Shown here: one piece after another, positions 13,805 to 15,233 of the stretch
Position numbering within the stretch: the stretch's first letter is position 1
Layout: the number at the start of each line of letters is the position of its first letter
NCBI GenBank assembly: GCA_016219145.1
Contig: JACRCG010000011.1
Coordinates: forward strand, 1 to 15,233
Source: Deltaproteobacteria bacterium
GTDB lineage: Bacteria > Desulfobacterota > Desulfuromonadia > Geobacterales > Pseudopelobacteraceae
DNA length: 15,233 nt
Reading direction: 5' to 3'
Notes under the pieces: model-generated
Databases searched by the model: none
What the model was told of the DNA's origin: nothing
Seen by the model: the letters and a program-made list of their open reading frames with translations, nothing else
Made by a program: the position numbers and the translations under genes

Positions 13805-14395
13805 ATGTTAACAAGATTTATTGGTGCAGCCCTGGCAGTATTTTTTGTTTCGTCGCAGGCATTTGCAGCTCCGCTTGAAGAAGTCAAGAAGACTGTTGAT
13901 GAAGTAGTCCGGATTGTCTCCGACAAGGAGATGAAGAAAAATGACCCGAAGCGCCGGCAAGCGCTTAAAAGATCTATCAGCACAATCTTCGACTACAGTG
14001 AAATGGCCAGGCGTTCACTCGGCAAACACTGGAACGACCGCACTCCTGCCGAGAAGAAGCAGTTTGCCGAACTGTTCGCTTCGCTGCTTGAAAACTCCTA
14101 TGCTTCTAAAATCGAGTCGTATAACAACGAGAAAATTATCTACCTGAAAGAGAACCTGGACGGCGACCATGCTGAAGTCAAATCAAAGGTTCTCACCGCA
14201 AAGCGCGATGAGTTTACCCTCGATTACCGTCTCGTCAACCAGAATGGCAAGTGGCTGGCATACGACGTAGTGATAGAAGGCGTCAGCCTGGTCTCCAATT
14301 ATCGTACTCAGTTCAATAAAATTATTACTGCAAACGGATACCCCGAGCTGGTCAAAAAGCTGCAGAACAAGACCGAAGAAATAAAGGCCCCCTGA
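13805..14395 (+). CDS. mlaC: MlaC-type periplasmic lipid-binding protein
   Basis: This 196-residue periplasmic carrier has a Sec signal peptide ending AFA at residue 21 with cleavage before APLEE. The mature part matches the MlaC/Ttg2D family: DPKRRQALKRSISTIFDYSEMARRSLGKHW, then TPAEKKQFAELFASLLENSYASKI, DYRLVNQNGKWLAYDVVIEGVSLV and YRTQFNKII near the end. MlaC shuttles phospholipid between the outer-membrane complex and the MlaFED complex. ATG at 13805 is preferred because GGAG (13796-13799) is 5 nt upstream and the signal peptide begins there. The in-frame ATG at 13757 would overlap the previous stop codon (ATGA) and add 16 polar residues ahead of the signal. It is last in the operon, and no intrinsic terminator was seen after it. 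Confidence 0.94.
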   Translation: MLTRFIGAALAVFFVSSQAFAAPLEEVKKTVDEVVRIVSDKEMKKNDPKRRQALKRSISTIFDYSEMARRSLGKHWNDRTPAEKKQFAELFASLLENSYASKIESYNNEKIIYLKENLDGDHAEVKSKVLTAKRDEFTLDYRLVNQNGKWLAYDVVIEGVSLVSNYRTQFNKIITANGYPELVKKLQNKTEEIKAP

Positions 14396-14430
14396 TTATA
14401 TAACAGTGATTTGTAATGGCTTAAATTTTC

Positions 14431-14458
14431 TTGACACCTCATTTCCGTGTATGATAAA
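14431..14458 (+). promoter_or_regulatory. Promoter of the cold-shock gene
   Basis: A perfect -35 TTGACA (14431-14436) is followed after 16 bp by GATAAA (14453-14458). The overlapping TATGAT (14450-14455) is an alternative -10 but has too short a spacing. Transcription would start near 14466, giving an untranslated leader of about 145 nt. Confidence 0.65.
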
Positions 14459-14465
14459 CGACACG

Positions 14466-14611
14466 GGCAGCAAGTTTCGGAACTTTTTGCAGAACAATGC
14501 AAGTAGCATGTTTGACTAGGCTTTGCGACTTTCCTGCATCAGACTCCTGAAACTTAGGCGGTAACCCACATTTCGGCAATGAATTGCCGGAGAAAAAAAG
14601 GAGGCAGGAAA
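14466..14611 (+). promoter_or_regulatory. Long structured 5' leader of the cold-shock gene
   Basis: The leader of about 145 nt is long for a 66-codon gene, as is usual for cold-inducible csp mRNAs, where it acts as an RNA thermosensor. Visible structures are AAGTT-TCGG-AACTT (14472-14485) near the 5' end, TTGCA...TGCAA a little further on, and CGGCAAT-GA-ATTGCCG (14574-14589). The last lies just before the AAGGAGG at 14598-14604. I did not find a clear copy of the E. coli cold-box. Cold regulation is inferred from family and leader length. Confidence 0.5.
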
Positions 14612-14812
14612 ATGGCACAGGGCAAGGTTAAATGGTTTAACGACACGAAGGGTTTTGGATTCATCGAGCAGGAAGGCGGCGAGGATGTATTCGTACATTT
14701 CTCCGCCATAGTCGGCGACGGCTTCAAGTCGCTTGCTGAAGGGGATGCGGTAACTTTTGATATCACTCAGGGCCCGAAGGGCCTACAGGCTTCCAACGTC
14801 AGCAAAAAGTAG
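14612..14812 (+). CDS. Cold-shock-domain protein (CspA family)
   Basis: This 66-residue single cold-shock domain protein binds single-stranded RNA and DNA and melts secondary structure. Both RNA-binding motifs are intact: RNP1 KGFGFIEQ and RNP2 DVFVHFSAI, after the family start GKVKWFND. Length is normal for CspA-type proteins. ATG at 14612 is chosen because a strong AAGGAGG (14598-14604) lies 7 nt upstream. The in-frame ATG at 14579 would add 11 residues coded partly by the Shine-Dalgarno region and is rejected. The gene is a single transcription unit with its own promoter and terminator. Whether it is cold-induced or constitutive cannot be told from the coding sequence. Confidence 0.96.
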   Translation: MAQGKVKWFNDTKGFGFIEQEGGEDVFVHFSAIVGDGFKSLAEGDAVTFDITQGPKGLQASNVSKK

Positions 14813-14841
14813 TCTGAGGAGAACTGGAGTTGCAGTTAAAG

Positions 14842-14868
14842 GCCCGCTGGTATCAGCGGGCTTTTTTT
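14842..14868 (+). terminator. Intrinsic terminator of the cold-shock gene
   Basis: GCCCGCTG (14842-14849) pairs perfectly with CAGCGGGC (14854-14861) around the loop GTAT and is followed by seven T (14862-14868). It is about 30 bp past the stop codon. On the minus strand the stem is followed only by CCTTT, so it may also slow transcription arriving from the convergent gene at 14889. Confidence 0.93.
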
Positions 14869-14888
14869 GTGCTTCCCGACGGCCTTTC

Positions 14889-15233
14889 CTAGTGTTTCCT
14901 GTTGAGCGCAAAAGAGCCCTTCGGCGCTCCGGAAAAAGCATCTCCAAAAAGGACAGCAGCCTCCCCTTCCCGTCCAAGCTCTTTCAGGGCTTCCATCACC
15001 TTGGCGCGCTCCGCCGGCTGGTGCCACAGCAGCAGTGATTTTTGCAGCCCCTTTTCCCGGTCGCTGGCGGCTACATATACCGGCTGATCGGTCAATGGGT
15101 CGAGTCCAGTATGAAACATGCAGGTTGAGATCGTACCTGGCGTGGGGGTGAAATCCTGCACCTGCTCAACCTTCATTCCCATTTTTTTCAGTGTCAGCGC
15201 CAACTCCAGCATATCCGACAGTCTGCAGCCAGG
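14889..15233 (-). CDS. ygiQ: YgiQ-type (UPF0313) radical SAM protein, C-terminal part only
   Basis: The frame is open from the right edge of the window to TAG at 14889-14891, giving the last 114 residues. It reads PGCRLSDMLELALTLKKMG, then VEQVQDFTPTPGTISTCMFH, TGLDPLTDQPVYVA, and a C-terminal stretch with LLLWHQPAERAKVMEALKELGR. The Q-D-F-x-P-T-P-G-T-x-S-T-C-M block is highly characteristic of YgiQ proteins, which carry their radical SAM CxxxCxxC centre further upstream, outside this window. The biochemical reaction of YgiQ is not established as far as I know. The internal ATG at 15210-15212 is not the start because family sequence continues upstream. The gene converges on the cold-shock unit. 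Confidence 0.92.
   Translation of the reverse strand, partial: PGCRLSDMLELALTLKKMGMKVEQVQDFTPTPGTISTCMFHTGLDPLTDQPVYVAASDREKGLQKSLLLWHQPAERAKVMEALKELGREGEAAVLFGDAFSGAPKGSFALNRKH

Noticed and set aside
14579..14611. Upstream ATG start for the cold-shock protein
   Set aside because: The 11 extra residues are encoded by the leader hairpin and Shine-Dalgarno. Cold-shock proteins begin at MAQGKVKWF-type starts.
1..15233. Mobile elements, tRNA/rRNA genes, CRISPR arrays
   Set aside because: No transposase or integrase, no regularly spaced repeat array and no cloverleaf-like or rRNA sequence was seen on either strand.

Overview
The window looks like a chromosomal segment of a Geobacter-type bacterium (Desulfuromonadota, the former Deltaproteobacteria). 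This rests on moderate GC, strong purine-rich ribosome binding sites, a Mla-type operon with a TolC gene inserted between mlaD and mlaC, and a histone-deacetylase-family gene with a conserved partner. The genus is an inference from gene content, not a database match.

Region 1 (1-2719, minus strand) holds three genes read right to left. They are an AcuC-like zinc deacetylase, an overlapping unnamed protein with a faint GNAT-like motif, and after 151 bp the 5' part of a TPR-like gene. The visible end of that last gene turns into HEPN-like sequence at the window edge. Region 2 (2720-3159) is an AT-rich divergent intergenic region with two small dyads, a possible 43-codon ORF, a promoter and a perfect 18-bp palindrome that is very probably the TetR operator.

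Region 3 (3160-9612, plus strand) is a complete regulated tripartite efflux operon: TetR repressor, lipoprotein membrane fusion protein, AcrB-type RND pump and OprM-type outer-membrane lipoprotein channel. A large inverted repeat sits between the fusion protein and the pump.

Region 4 (9796-14395, plus strand) is a phospholipid/lipid transport operon: mlaE permease, mlaF ATPase, mlaD MCE protein, a TolC-family protein with a C-terminal AMIN-like domain, and mlaC. No mlaA or mlaB gene is present here. The TolC-AMIN protein is therefore the natural candidate for the outer-membrane partner.

Region 5 (14431-14868) is a single-gene cold-shock-protein unit with its own promoter, a long structured 5' leader and a textbook intrinsic terminator. 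Region 6 (14889-15233, minus strand) is the C-terminal end of a YgiQ-type radical SAM protein converging on that terminator.

Most of the window is well-understood envelope biology. The items most worth a second look are the TolC-AMIN protein inside the mla operon, the apparent TPR-to-HEPN junction at the left edge, and the deacetylase with its overlapping GNAT-like neighbour.
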